A DNA stretch of 64,000 bases from Ilyonectria destructans (Eukaryota > Ascomycota > Sordariomycetes > Hypocreales > Nectriaceae), in the NCBI GenBank assembly GCA_020740775.1, contig JAHEWK010000012.1, forward strand, positions 1,054,001-1,118,000. The letters are read 5' to 3'. Position numbers and translations under genes: made by a program. Below, one piece after another: positions 32,581 through 45,433 of the stretch (within the stretch, counting starts at the first letter, position 1; each line of letters opens with the position of its first letter). Below the pieces are notes generated by a model. The model was not told where the DNA came from, did no database searches, and worked only from the letters and a program-made list of their open reading frames with translations.

Positions 32581-35500
32581 TCATGTGGGAAAGCATCTGA
32601 TGGCGGATGGTTGCAGTCAATGCATCTGATGAGAACAGGCTGTTCGACAGGTCACCGAATCAGCCGAGCGAGTGTGTTCCCGTCGCCCACCGCGAGGATC
32701 GCATCAATGGGCATTGCTGGAGCAGCCGACTCGTCAACCAATTCCCGATCTCGATGACGGTCCTATCTGTTCGGGGCCGGGCTGGAAGGTGGGTAGAAGG
32801 GAAGAGGACAGGCCAAGCTAAGCCACCAAGAAACCGGCTGCCATGGAAGCGTCGGAAACCGACAAAGCAACGTTGACGATTCCCTGCATATTTGCGAGAG
32901 GATCGCCGTCGCACTTGCTCGTAAGCGGGTGTCTTCCTCTCCCGCAAATGAGTGGCTGCGCGATCTCCATGTGCTTCCATGTGCGCTCCGATCATGAATG
33001 ATGATGCCGGCGCTCATCGAGATAGAATGGAGCCATTTAACAAACTGTCTCAGGGGAGGCATCAAGCTCCTCCTATATATTCGTCCTGTTCATAATCGCC
33101 AAAGTCCATTCGATTGCTTCCTTGACCAGGCGATGAAATTGCCATAGACTGAGGCGTTGTCCCGAGGCATATCATCCGTCGATTTGATGCAATCGCTCGC
33201 CATTGCGGCGAGGTTCCCTACCCCGACTATCGAGAAACCCCCTCTTCCCACTGGTCCGAGGTGACGTCGCGGCACCAAATTGTCAACGACTCCAGCCAGT
33301 CTCGCGAGAGACATCAGCCTTATTTAATCATCTTCAACGGCCTCGAACTGGCCCGGGCCGTCAGTCACTTCAGTACTTTCCCCAGGTACCGACACCTTCA
33401 AAATGGGGCAGGATCAGAGCCGCAACCACGGATATGCCAGATGCTCCACCCCCAATGTACCTCATGTACCCAGCAACCTGGCCGCGCTCGAGCTAAGATC
33501 GTGACCTCCAGCCTGTGTACCTTGGAAGTCTCTCGTCCTCGCTCAACGACTCAACGACATGTCTGTCTAAGTCGACGCGCGCACGATCCCCGGCGCGTGG
33601 CTCTCCGAACGACAATGTTGATTTCAGTTGCGTTCAGTTTGTCGAGCCAAGGGGGAAAATGCATAATTTCTTAATTCCCCTCGAAACCAACTTTAACTCA
33701 GATCGTGTTGCCCGGATCACCCTCATCAAACTGCCTCGGTGTGTCAGATCTTACTCGGCGACTGATCAAACGAATGTCAGAGTCAAAACAGCATTTTACA
33801 CGTCAATTTGAGAAACTTGAGGCAATCTTGTAGCATGCAGCTGTCGGATGTGTTTGTTCCCCCCTGCCGACTGACGACTACTCCCCGTGTCCAGGTCCAG
33901 GGTAGGAAGCCAGGTGTCAGATCAACATCGATCATCAATGCGAACTGAGAAGTGGGAATAAGAAAAGTTTGCGTGCGGAGGTTTCTTACTTTGGAGATCG
34001 TTGGATGATCTTTCTGCCTCGAGATAATAAATTTCTCCGACCACATCTTTTGGGAGAGCCACGTAGTCGCCTACTTTCGAAACGGTGTCATAAGTGGTGA
34101 TGGGGTGATTGAGCGCACAGGAATGCAAGTTTTATGGAAGCCTCATGATCACCGTTTTCCTGCCTCAGGCGAACGACCCTGAGAATTTCGGAATTCTAGA
34201 AACAAGACGAGCCTCCTTGGTAGGGCGACTGACAAGACCGTGCAACCCCCCCCTCCCCCACCGCAGTCCAAGGGCATCAGCCCTGCCGTTGGGGTTGAAC
34301 TTGGCAAAACTGTGTCAGCTTCATCCGCTGCAGATGAAACCTCTCGGCTGCACGGCTACCTGCGTAGGGAGAGACAGCGTTGTGCTCTTGACTCTTTTGA
34401 GCCTTTACCCTGGCCAGGTGAGGAGTCAGTGCAACGCTGACGGATGAGACCAGGGTACGGATTGAAATGCCAAAACAGGCAATGGGGATTCAACTCGGGA
34501 ACTAGAGGCAATTGTGCGGTGTAGAACTCTTGGGGCTCCTGAAACTGGTTGCTAGAGATAGCAAGATCTAAGGTTGGAAACTCCAAACCTGGAGGCGCCA
34601 AGAGATGGATGTCTGTTGCATCGCAGGAGTCGGTTGTCTGTGACTAAACACGCGTATCTTGATGATGCTACCGAACAGACGGGGCTGCACCGTCACGCGA
34701 TGGTCACACGTCTGGTTTACTACTCTCAGTCGGGAAACGTCAACAAGGTTTGACGCGGAGCCTGTTTTGATCTTGTAACTGATGTTAGATCGCCCCGGGA
34801 AACAACTCAGACGAATATTGGGAATGCGAGTCACATGGTAGCAACGATCGGTGCTGTGACATCTCGGTGGCAACCCCTCGAAACAGAACAGGCGCGGAGA
34901 GAAGACTGGCCAGTCAGCGGTGGGCAATAGTACGCCACAGCTAAGATCTGAGGCTGCTACGACTCCAGACCGCTGGTTGAACAGGGGATCCGTATTATTA
35001 GATCGTACCCCAATATCGTGTTTGAAAGGTGCTTCAGACTCTGACTGGCCGAAGGCATCCGGATTCGCTGGAGCCTTGTTCTGACGCCGGGGCCGACGAC
35101 ATCCGACTTGGCTGGCGCTGGGAAACTAGTTCGCTTCCTCGGATGAGGGATACTCCGGGGCACCCACTGAAACTTGTTGCAGATGGTTTCCTGTCAGCGG
35201 TCTGGACACAGAGGGGAACTCAGCGAGGGAGCATTGAGCATGCATCCCATGCCCCCCTTGGCACGGCGGCAAGGCCAGAGCCGGCTGCTGCCGACGGGGT
35301 GCCCCCCCAGAGAGGAGGGGGATCGCTTAAGGACGGGCGCCAGCGTGATGATCTTCAGGGCGGTGGCTCAGGGCCCGTCGTCTGAAGACCAGATGAGGGG
35401 AGGATCCGCAGTGTGGCAGCAAATGTGCAAGATGGGTTTTGGGCAAGCCTCCAATCTGGCATCTAATCATTCGGGCGGCACAGGCTCTAGGGTGCACGAG

Positions 35501-38468
35501 TTAAGATGACGTGGAGCGGGGCGTCTGTGGGTAGATGTTTGCGCAACTAATAAACTCGGGACACGGGAATTTGATGACGGGAGTTGAGGCCACGGCAGAA
35601 CAGAAATGGAAAGGAAAACATGTTCGTATTCCCCATTTCCCCAGTGTCCAGGGCTCTGGGACCGAGAGTGGGAGTGGGAACTGGGAGCCACGAACTGGCC
35701 AAGCGGCAAAAGCAAGCCTGGCGATGGTGTCTGCTTGTCGAACCGGCGCCAGTGTTTCCTGTGTGTTTCCTGGAGTCATCTCTCGCGTCTGGGGATTTGT
35801 TTCCATGCTGGAACATAAACATGGCATTTTTCGGCGGCCGGGAATGCAAGACATCTAGCATCGTCGTCCCCTTTCCCTTACCGCCCAGCACGTATACCCT
35901 TCGCCACACGCACACCCCTCCCCTGGAGCCCTGGAGCCCTTTGTGTTTTCCATGTTCGATTGCCCAGGGTCGTCGCCGTTTTGACGAAACCCGGCGGCGA
36001 TGCGAGAATTTGGCCAGAGTTGATCCCGCCAATCAGTGGCAAATGGCTTCCTGATACTGAGGTGAAATTACGCCAGTGCGCTAGCGGGTTTCAAGGTGCC
36101 CTGACCCCGGACGACGTGGGTTTTTGTGGCTTAACGGGGCTTGACTGGGCTGGAAACGAGCGGGCGGCGGGCGGATTGGGGAGAGTGCGGCGCGGGGTGT
36201 AGCTCTGAAAGATTCATGGGTTGTTGGTTGGTTGCAAGTTGGCGAGTTTTAGCAGTCGAGTTAGTGGGCCGGCGTGAGGAACTACCAGCACTGGTGAAGC
36301 AAGCGGGCGGGTGATGGGGATTGCAGAAGCGTGGTGAGTGTGGTGATTGGGAAATTTGCATTTAGCATTGGGTGTCTAGTTGTTTACTCTGTACACAGGA
36401 CCTGCTGAAAGCGGAGATGGCGAGATGGCGAGATGGGGACGGACTGATGCCATAGTGGACGTTTTTACTGATGCTGACCACCGAGAGCCCGCTTTTGATG
36501 ATGGGCGTGCCCTTTGCACGGGAGATCTCTCGCCCACCTATCACACGGGGTGAGGGGGGACGGGTTGGGCAAGGATCATGCAGCAAAGGAAACAGTTGGG
36601 GCCTGTTTCGATGGAACCACTCCAAACCAAACACTTGGGACCGTCTGGACTCGCTTTGGCCATGTCGACGGTGGGTGCGGACGCCGCCCGGGCCAAGCAA
36701 GGGAGCGAGAGCGAGAGGAAAGACGAGAGAGTCGGTCAGTATGTAGAAGGATGGAACAGGAACAAATGCCATCCGTGAACCAGGGAACAGCCCTGGAGCA
36801 AATCCCCGGGAGCAAAGCCACGACTCAGCCATGGCATGAAAGATGGCAAACTAACCAAGACGACTACTGTAGGAGCGGGATGTAGCACGAGCGCCAACGA
36901 GAATCCACAATTTCCACATGTCGGCCGGATCGTACACAGACCAGACGCCGATGACAAGATGGCAGACAAGATGACCAGATCACAGGATCACGGGCCAGAG
37001 GATTTTCCAACCTACTGCAAGTCGACGACTCCATCGCTCCATTATCACGGAGTCGACGGGGCGGCCAGCAACCGTTCGAAAAGAGGTCGGCCACTCGGCC
37101 AATCAGGGACCCCTGTCGTGGGGGTGGACGAGGAGGGTTCAGTTAATAGAGGGTGGTCTATTGCGGCGGCCGGGAACACCTGAAGCTGAGGTCGGTGCAA
37201 CCCCGCCGCCGGGCGATGGACGTCCCCTGTCTGACAAGAGTCGAGACGACGACTCGGCCGTGTGTGTGTGGACGTTGGTAGTAAGTAGTAGTAGCGTGCT
37301 GTAGTACACGCAGTAATCAGGCAGTACTCGAGAGAAGAGCCTGTTCTGCGACTCTACACTAGACCCAGTCCATCCCTCGCAATTCGCAAGATCGGATGCC
37401 AAGCCAGGGCCGCCACAATAAACCGTGCCGCACAGGCCCGCAGCTTGGGTTCCTGGGTTCCTTTGGTTCCTTGCCATGCCTTGCCTCTCTACGTAGTAGT
37501 TCTGGATGCTGCTGCTGCTACTGCTGCTTCGGCTTCTGCTTCTGGCCAAACCCCAAGACCAGGGCTCGCCCTTCGCACGCCCTCCCCGTCGTCCCAGGCA
37601 TTGAACCCCCAGGGGCCCAATCCGGGCGGACGAAACTTTGATTGAGGCGGCGCTACGACGGTGGCGACCGTTTCCCGCCATGGATCTGGCGGGAGCCGAG
37701 CCTCTCAGCGAGGCCGCGATCAGGATTTCCCTCGCCCCAACGAGCCTTGACGAGTGTCCAGATGTGTGTGTGCACGCCGGTGCGGTGGTGGGCCCGCTGG
37801 CCGCCTCGCTTGACCCATGGACACTTCGCTCCATATTCCTTTTTGATAGATCTGGTCCGTGATGCCGAAATGCACGCCCAAACAATTGCCATCTGGGTTG
37901 GGTCACCGCAAGTCCGTACAGAGAGTACATACGAGAGAAAGAGAGAGAGTGAAGAGGAGGGGGGGTTCGCCACCAACTCGCTTCCTGTCGCCTGTCTCGC
38001 CTGTGATCTCGTGAGAAACTTGTGTCGTCTATTCTCCGAGGTTGGTTTCCAGGAGGGGGGTTTTGGTGCCTGGTGCCTGAATGACTGATTGTCTCCGTAT
38101 TCCGCCTCCGTTGTCTGTCTCCGTGTCTAAACGTGTTTGACGGCAAAACGAGACGCAGGAACCCGAGAACGGGACGGAACACACCCAACACACTAGGCAA
38201 GACGAGACAAAACAAGACGACCCGGAGAACCCAAACAGTCTGCGTGTGATGGCCGCTCTTGTCGCAAGTTTGGTCCATCTGGGTTTGGTTTGTGGTGTTG
38301 TGTGTGTGTCCTGCTGCACCGCTCACTCGGCAGGCCGGGCTTAGACTACTGCGCTAATACTCGGACCAGGGCCCCTGGCCCCTGGCTTGGGTCCCGGCCT
38401 GGTCCCTGACATGGTCCCGAACATCCATCATCACCGCTGTGGCCGTTGCAATCTGCAGGGCACAGCTG

Positions 38469-38665
38469 CTATGTACCTTACACTGCCTTACGTACCTGGC
38501 ATACCTGGTAAACCTGGCGTTCCTGGCGTACCTACCTGGCGTACCTTGCATGCTCTACCTACCCTACCTACCCTACCAACCCTACCTGGCAGCGCCTCGT
38601 ACCTGGCGTGCGTACCTTACAGTAGGCCGTCCACTAAACCTGGGTCTTCTACTACGTACCGATAC
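38469..38665. repeat. TACCTGGCGT/TACCTACC degenerate tandem island
   Basis: Degenerate repeats of TACCTGG and CTACC run through about 200 bp, 0.7-0.9 kb upstream of the Myb-type gene at 39346. Units vary (ACCTGGCGTACC, CTACCTACCCTACC) but keep a TACC core. Confidence 0.7.
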
Positions 38666-38699
38666 CGAACCAGGCCCAAGTGGGCTTCCGACTTCTAAC

Positions 38700-39345
38700 C
38701 TGCAACTTATTATACCACTTGCCCCTCCCGCAATCTATTTACTCCTCCTCTCTTCCTCTCTTCTTCACCTGGATGTCATTCCTCTCTATCCATCACCTTT
38801 TTTCTTCTACCGATTCCTCGTGGGAAAGCGCTGTTGCGTTTCTATTCTTTCTTTCCCTCTTCCAATTTTTTCCCTTCTTCTGACTTTCCCGCAGCCAGAA
38901 CCCACTCTCCTTAACCCGCTTGGAACTACCAACTGGCTTGGCTGCTGACACTCCTTTGAACCGGTAACAAACCAACAACAACTTTTTTTCACACCAAACG
39001 CCCATTTTTTATACCACGACTTCTTTGATCCATCTTGTGGAAACCACTCCCTCGATATCCGGTGCCTCTTAGTTTTTTCGAGTTCTTCTCGCTGGATAAA
39101 CAAACAAGGACATCCGGCTCCCTCGATCGATCAATCCCTTACGATTCTCTCCGCGTGGTCTGGTGTTTACCCGCCTGGCTCTCTCTTCTCGACTTGGTTA
39201 TCACAACCACCAACAGGAATACCAGTGATATTCTTTCTTTTCGACTCACGACGACTTTTGTCTCTGTATTCACTTCAAAGATACCCAATCGCCCATTTTA
39301 AGAGAGGAATAAACTCCTCCAGTAACGACATCCGAGCTCAGGAAA
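38700..39345 (+). promoter_or_regulatory. Pyrimidine-rich leader with upstream open frames
   Basis: A CT-rich stretch leads into ATG 39346. Upstream ATGs open short frames, notably an 88-codon one at 39035-39301 and an overlapping one from 39225. If the transcript begins near 38700, these would reduce initiation at the main start. The transcript start itself is not visible. Confidence 0.45.
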
Positions 39346-40420
39346 ATGTCTTGCAGACAGACAGCTCAGGCCCAAGGGCCATATATGCCCATGCGGGATG
39401 CCATGGACCGCCACGACTACGGTGTCACCAAGACCCGTAAGGCTTCATCCACTGGCGGCGGACGCGCCTGGAGCGAAGACGAGGTAAGTCGGACACAGTT
39501 CCTTGATTGGTGGCAAGCAGCATCCAACTAACACGTCATCACAGGAGCACTATCTCCTCCAGACTCGCCTCCAGAAGATGCCCTACAAGTACATTGCGGC
39601 GCATCTCAAGAAGACGGAATTGGCATGCCGTCTTCACTATCACCAGCTCTCCCACGGCAGCAACCGACGCAAGCGCGCTGCGTCCTGCTCGTCGGCTGGC
39701 ACCTCCAACGATCACTCGCCTGCCATGGCACAGAGGGGACCCAGCCCGGCCCGCGAAAGCGTGTCTCGCTCGGCCTCGCCCCCCGGGAGCTCCATGAGCT
39801 ATAGCCCGCCGCCCCAGAGCAACGGCAGCAGCTGTATCCAGCTCCCCAGCATCATGACCTCCGGAGAGGTGTCTCGGTTGCCAGCCATCCTCCCGAAGCC
39901 CTCCTCCATGACTCTCCCCCACCCCACAGCCTCTTCTCAGACGTATGCCTCGCCGGTCGCGGACAACCACGTTTCTGTTTCTCACCCCTCCGCCTACCAC
40001 CCTCCCAGCCACCACCGAACAACTCCTCCTCTTCGCCTCGACTGCTCAGGCCTGCCCGCGCCTACGATGCAGGCTCACACCTCCGCCCACGTTGACCTCT
40101 CCCGCCTCCACTCCATCTACTCGGCTCACCGAAACTCCTTCTGGTCTGCCGTCGCCAACGAGTACGGTCCCAACGTCTCCCCAACCGTGCTCGAGCAGGC
40201 CTGGAAGACGGGCGCCTGCTGCAGCCAGACTGCGCTGTCACCCATCACGCCCATCTCGAGCCCGGGCAATGGAGAACGGGATCCTCAGAGCAAAGGCCAG
40301 GACAAGACCCGTATCTCGTCGATCCTCGGCATCGACGCAGATCCGAGGACTGCTCGCGATAGAGATATCGTGAGGAGGATGGAAGAGGAGCGCTTCGGCA
40401 TGATGCAACCTGCCCACTAA
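39346..40420 (+). CDS. SANT/Myb-like DNA-binding regulator
   Basis: Two exons, 39346..39483 and 39545..40420 (61-nt intron, donor GTAAGT), 337 residues. The N-terminus MSCRQTAQAQGPYMPMRDAM precedes a single Myb/SANT-like helix-turn-helix: GRAWSEDE, splice, EHYLLQTRLQKMPYKYIAAHLKKTELACRLHYHQLSHG. NRRKRAASC follows as a likely nuclear signal. The middle is Ser/Pro/His-rich and disordered, with a short conserved-looking motif IQLPSIM. Near the C-terminus are DLSRLHSIYSAHRNSFWSAVANEYGPNVSPTVLEQAW, a compact predicted helical unit, and ISSILGIDADPRTARDRDIVRRMEEERFG. I recognise the type as a conserved regulator of sordariomycetes but cannot assign a named gene. Confidence 0.85.
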
Positions 40421-43325
40421 GCTGCTTTCTCTCCACCTCTACCTGCCTGACAACCCACCTCAAGGCAATCCCCGGGAGCCGGGAAGGGCCTAAGATTCAC
40501 CCAATGGTCTTTTGCCCGTGTATTATACGCACGTTCTATTTCATTGGCCACATTCTTTTACTCTGATCCTGCGGCACTGGTACCTTTGCATGGGACGCAA
40601 AGGTGCACAGTCATCCGCAGTCGATATCTATAGCACCGCGCATGCGGGGCAGGGGGCGTTTTAATTGTGCCTCTTCATTTGACGACACCTACCATTCATT
40701 TCTCTTCGTTTTATGGCTTGCGCGCTTTTGCTTTATCTCTTTACTACTCTAACGAGACGAGTATTGTTTAGTGGATGAGATTCATTCTCACGGGATGGGG
40801 AAAAAGGGGGTCGGAATACGAGGATTCTACTACAGGACATGAAGGGTAGACCTCGGGGATTGGAGAAACCGTTTTTCACAGCAAATTCTTCCTTCTTCGA
40901 CTTGGCTTGGAGGAATGTGGACGAGCCGGACGGCTTGAATCTCTTTGTTTGTCGTCTCCTGTTTGTTTCTATTTTTCTCGTTGAGACGTCGCTGTGCAGT
41001 TTTGTTTTTTCTCTTGTTTTTTTGTTGCTCATCTTTTCTATGTATTAGTCCCCTATAGTAGGACTACGAAACGATGTGATGAAACTCGACGCCTGTCTGG
41101 AGTCTGGCCTACACCGCGCTTCTTGCACATGAGGTTACTTCACGTCTTGGGGGAGGAGATGGGGGATTGGCTAGGTCGGCTGGTAGTTGGCCGACGAAAC
41201 AAATGTCTTAGTTTATTTTACGCTCTACAAAAATCTGCTCCTTGTCTTGTGTCGATGTGAAGCAATGTGAAACCGGATGATCGACGTATCTGAAGCGTAG
41301 AAGGGGGTGTTTGTTGTTTTTTCCTGGTGGGCGACTGACGAGACAGGGCGTGCTTCATGGTTGTAAGATCTACGGGTTTGCGACGGCGGAGAGGGGAGGG
41401 CCCGAGCCCCGTTTGCAATGCTGCCATATCACGATGTTACAGTGGCGATGGCCTGGAGACGTTATCTCTGGGGTACAAATGAAAGGGCTCGTGGTCGCCG
41501 CTAGCATTGGGCATGACCCTGAATCTTGGGCTCTATGTGAATTTTTTCTTCTTAAAAACCTAACTATAGGCCGATTGACATGTGCTATCTGATGCAATAG
41601 GGCGTGCTGATGGCGGGTGTGTGGCGCTCGGCCTGATGCGCGGCAGTATTGGATGGATGCATGCGACGGTCGGAATTCTGTTATCTCGAGTTCCACCAGG
41701 GCGTGCGGAAGCTTTTTTCGCATCCTGGTTTTCGGAGCCTTCGGTATGTCCCCTGCCCGGTCTGCGGAAAATGCGATATCGGGAGGAGAATCTAGGTTTA
41801 CGCTTTTGGGATGCCGCATCCCCGGACCGCGTGGACCAAAGAGCCCCTCCGCGCATCGGGGCCCTCCCCGAAGATCGGCGCGGAGGCCGGAAAGCCGGAG
41901 GTGGACCGTGCGTGATTCGACCCGGGCCTTGGCCGGAGTCCACAAAGGGCTCCGGGACGGGTGAGGTTCGGATGTGGACGAGATATGCCAAATGCAAGCC
42001 GTGGAAAGCAGTCAGCGGCAGAAACAGCGGAAGCAGGAACGGCTGGAATCTTGATGGGACCACGCCTGCTCGTTGGCATATGATTCCGCAGTGCTTCCGC
42101 CGCCACCATGCTGGCTGGCCTCAGGTTGACTTGGACTCGACGGCGGCCGATTTTAATGTGGACCTAGCCAACGTTTCCCCTCTTTGGCGTGTCTAGCCCG
42201 GCCACGACGACACACACACACAACGCGCACACAACACAGCGCGTGAGCAGCCTTTTGGAAACTGGGGCCTTGCACTAGCTAAGCTGCGCTGCGCTGCAAG
42301 GCCTGGGGCTCGTTTCCTCGGATCCGCTGTGGCCTCGTGGCCCCATCGAATTGCTAAGCCGAGGGCGCGCATTCGACGAGCCCAATGGATGCCCGCTGCG
42401 GAGGAGGGGTTAGTTGCCAACGGTGGAGCAGCTTTTTCTTCTCGTGCCCGTTTCTGCGCTCGGGAAAACAGCCCGGCCATGACTAGGTTCTGGGGAGGAG
42501 GAGGTTCCGCCTTGGGGGATTGATTCCATTGGAAGAGGGGAGGCATCAATCGCTGGTGGTGAAGAGGGGTGAGTGAGGTGGTTTCGTCATCGTCGTGCCG
42601 TGCCGTGCCGTCTGTTTTCTGCCGTGAGTAGCCTTGTGTTCTACCATCTCGGGCGTTTCTCGTACTTCACACCTTGAGACTATTGTACCTAGGATACCTG
42701 GTAAGTGGCCGGTGTGCTTTCTCCTTGTGCCCCTCCTCCGTTATCAATCTCTATCTGGCGAGCGAAAACCCTAACTACACCCTCGCACGCCGTGTCCCCT
42801 CCGTGGCGAGTGTCACCGCCAGCACGCCCTTTGCTAACGGCCATTGCCATTGCGTCCGCCGTCATTCCCCACCAGTGATGTCCCCATGTGCCAGAGGAAG
42901 CCCTTTGACCGGGTTCCTCATCTCGGCCTAATTGGCAATGCTTCTCTCCCCAATCGCTCGCTGCAGAAGTGCTCCGGCCGTTTTGTTTAGCTTGGCAACC
43001 GGGTAACAAGACGCCACCACCCCAACTCTCTCCGCACCCGCTCTCTCCGCACCACCCACAACGCCCGTCGCACCACATTTTCCCTTTCACCTTGTTGTCC
43101 GCCTCTTCTTGTTCTCCCCTGTCTGACCTGACCTTTGCTTGATTATTTCTTTCTCCGACATCGCTGCTCGTTGATGATTGCCGATTGATCAGGTCGACGT
43201 GCTGATTTTCGACGCCCTAGAACTCTTACTCTTCCTCCCACCCGGACAGGAGCCAGAGTAAATTCGAAAGTAGAACCTTCTTAACCAAACTGCAGAGAGG
43301 ATACCCTCGGTTTTAAATTCCCACC
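40421..43325. other. Intergenic 2.9 kb, no gene
   Basis: Contains the Myb-type gene 3' flank and the dehydratase promoter. Frames of up to 204 codons near 41370-42200 overlap on both strands and lack motifs, so I treat them as chance in GC-rich DNA. The stretch 43050-43325 is CT-rich and is the likely leader of the dehydratase mRNA. Confidence 0.45.
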
Positions 43326-45433
43326 ATGGCGGACCACCAGAAACCCACCACCGACCCGGCCCCCACCCGCGATCCCAAGGCCCCGGAGGACTATATCCAA
43401 TTCCCCTGTCTGCCCCCCGGCGGACCCCTCAACCGCTGGTCTGCCAAGATTACCCGTGAACATGACTATCCCGGCGCTCAGGTATGTTAGCGAGTCTGTG
43501 TCGTCTGTGTCGTCTGAGGGCCGACAGAGGGCGGTCAGAAATTGGGTTGCGAGTGAGCAAAGAGAAACTGACTCAGGTCTAGGCCATGCTCTACGGAGCC
43601 GGTGTCCCGAACAGGGAGATGATGAAGACGGCGCCCCAGGTCGGCGTTGCGACAGTCTGGTGGCAGGGAAACCCGTGCAAGTGAGTCTCAGATGAAGAGA
43701 AAGGAGGTGACCATTGAGGAATTATAAGTTGCTGACCGAGTCTCCCGGCAGTACTCACCGTGAGTGACGTGAAAGAGCTTGACGGACCACGAGCAGTAAA
43801 CTTACAACGGGCTAGTCCTCGACCTCGGTCAAATCGTCAAAAAAGCCATTGAGAAGGAGGGTATGCTGGGATGGCAGTTCAACACCGTCGGCGTGTCAGA
43901 CGCCATCACCATGGGAGGTGAAGGTGAGTGACGTCCTCTAAGATGGACGAAACCCCGAATAACACTCCTCAACCAGGCATGCGCTTCTCCCTGCAGACGC
44001 GCGAGCTCATCGCCGACTCCATCGAGTCCGTCACCTGCGCGCAGCACCACGACGCCAACATTTCCATCCCGGGCTGCGACAAGAACATGCCCGGCGTGGT
44101 CATGGCGGCCGCCCGCCACAACCGGCCCTTCATCATGATCTATGGCGGCACGATCCGCAAGGGCAAGTCGGCGCTCCTCGAGAAGCCTATCAATATCAGC
44201 ACCTGCTACGAGGCCCAGGGCGCCTTCGCCTACAACCGCCTGCACGCGGCCACCGACGCCGGCGCGCCCGGCCGCACCAGCTCCGATGTCATGGACGACA
44301 TCGAGAAGCACGCGTGTCCCGGCGCCGGCGCGTGCGGCGGCATGTACACGGCCAACACCATGGCGACGGCCATCGAGGCCATGGGCCTGTCGCTGCCGGG
44401 CTCGTCGTCGTACCCGGCCGAGTCGCCCGAGAAGCACCGCGAGTGCGAGCGCGCCGCCCGCGTTATCCGCACGACGATGGAGAAGGACCTGCGGCCGCGC
44501 GACCTGCTCACGCGCGCGGCCTTTGAGAACGCGCTCGTGCTGACCATGATCCTCGGCGGCTCGACCAACGGCGTGCTGCACTTCCTGGCCATGGCCAACA
44601 CGGCCGGCGTGCCGCTGACGCTCGACGACGTGCAGCGCACCAGCGACCGCACGCCGTTCCTGGCCGACCTGGCGCCCAGCGGCAAGTTCTACATGGAGGA
44701 CCTGTACGAGGTGGGCGGCACGCCGTCGGTGCTGAAGATGCTGGTGGCTAAGGGCGTCATCGACGGCAGCATCATGACGGTGACGGGCAAGACGCTCGCC
44801 GAGAACGTCGCCGACTGGCCAAGCCTGGATCCCGGCCAGCAGATCATCCGCGCGCTGGACAACCCCATCAAGGCCAGCGGCCACATCCGCATCCTGCGCG
44901 GCAACTTTGCGCCGGGCGGCGCCGTGGCCAAGATCACGGGCAAGGAGGGCCTGTCCTTCACGGGCAAGGCGCGCGTCTTCAACTGCGAGAACGACCTCTC
45001 GGCTGCGCTCGCCGCCGGCTCCATCAAGCGCGAGGACGGCAACCTCGTCGTCGTGGTGCGCTACGAGGGTCCCAAGGGCGGTCCGGGCATGCCGGAGCAG
45101 CTCAAGGCGTCGGCGGCCATCATGGGCGCCGGCCTGACCAACGTGGCTCTCGTCACCGACGGACGCTACAGCGGCGCCTCGCACGGCTTCATCGTCGGCC
45201 ACGTCGTGCCCGAGGCGGCCGTGGGCGGGCCCATTGCCCTGGTGCAGGACGGCGACGTCATCACCATCGACGCCGTGCGCAACCGCATCGACGTCGACGT
45301 CACCGACGCCGAGCTGGACGCGCGCCGCAGCCGGTGGGTTGCCCCTGAGCCGCGGGTCAAGAGGGGCGTGTTGGCCAAGTACGCCCGGCTGGTTGGCGAT
45401 GCGAGCCACGGCGCTGTGACGGATGTCTGGTAG
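43326..45433 (+). CDS. Dihydroxyacid dehydratase (IlvD/Edd family)
   Basis: Five exons: 43326..43481, 43583..43680, 43752..43759, 43816..43923, 43977..45433; 608 residues. Exon 3 is only 8 nt and is needed to write NPCNTHLLDLG. The family's Fe-S and active-site motifs are present: [40 protein letters not shown] and [12 protein letters not shown]. The enzyme converts 2,3-dihydroxyisovalerate and the methylvalerate analogue to 2-keto acids in valine and isoleucine synthesis, normally in mitochondria. Here the N-terminus ([20 protein letters not shown]) is polar and not an obvious presequence, so it may be a cytosolic paralogue or a sugar-acid dehydratase of the same family. Fungi carry several paralogues, including self-resistance copies, but no biosynthetic cluster is next to it. 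Confidence 0.92.
43752..43759 (+). other. 8-nt microexon of the dehydratase gene
   Basis: The octamer TACTCACC is preceded by CCGGCAG and followed by GTGAGT. It completes an Asn codon begun in exon 2, adds Thr-His and starts the Leu codon finished by exon 4. Leaving it out would shift frame, since 8 is not a multiple of 3. Confidence 0.85.

Larger units (their letters stand above)
30148..39345. other. 9.2-kb gene-free spacer between two divergent SANT/Myb genes
   Basis: No gene with a recognisable product lies here. The longest frame, minus strand 37139-38326, is 395 codons but low-complexity (Arg/Ser/Pro-rich) and without domains. The spacer contains GTAC islands (32388-32580 and 38469-38665), a GACGA microsatellite (31946-31972), and from about 38700 to 39345 a pyrimidine-rich stretch typical of a fungal transcript leader. 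The size suggests extended regulatory DNA or non-coding transcription units. Confidence 0.5.
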
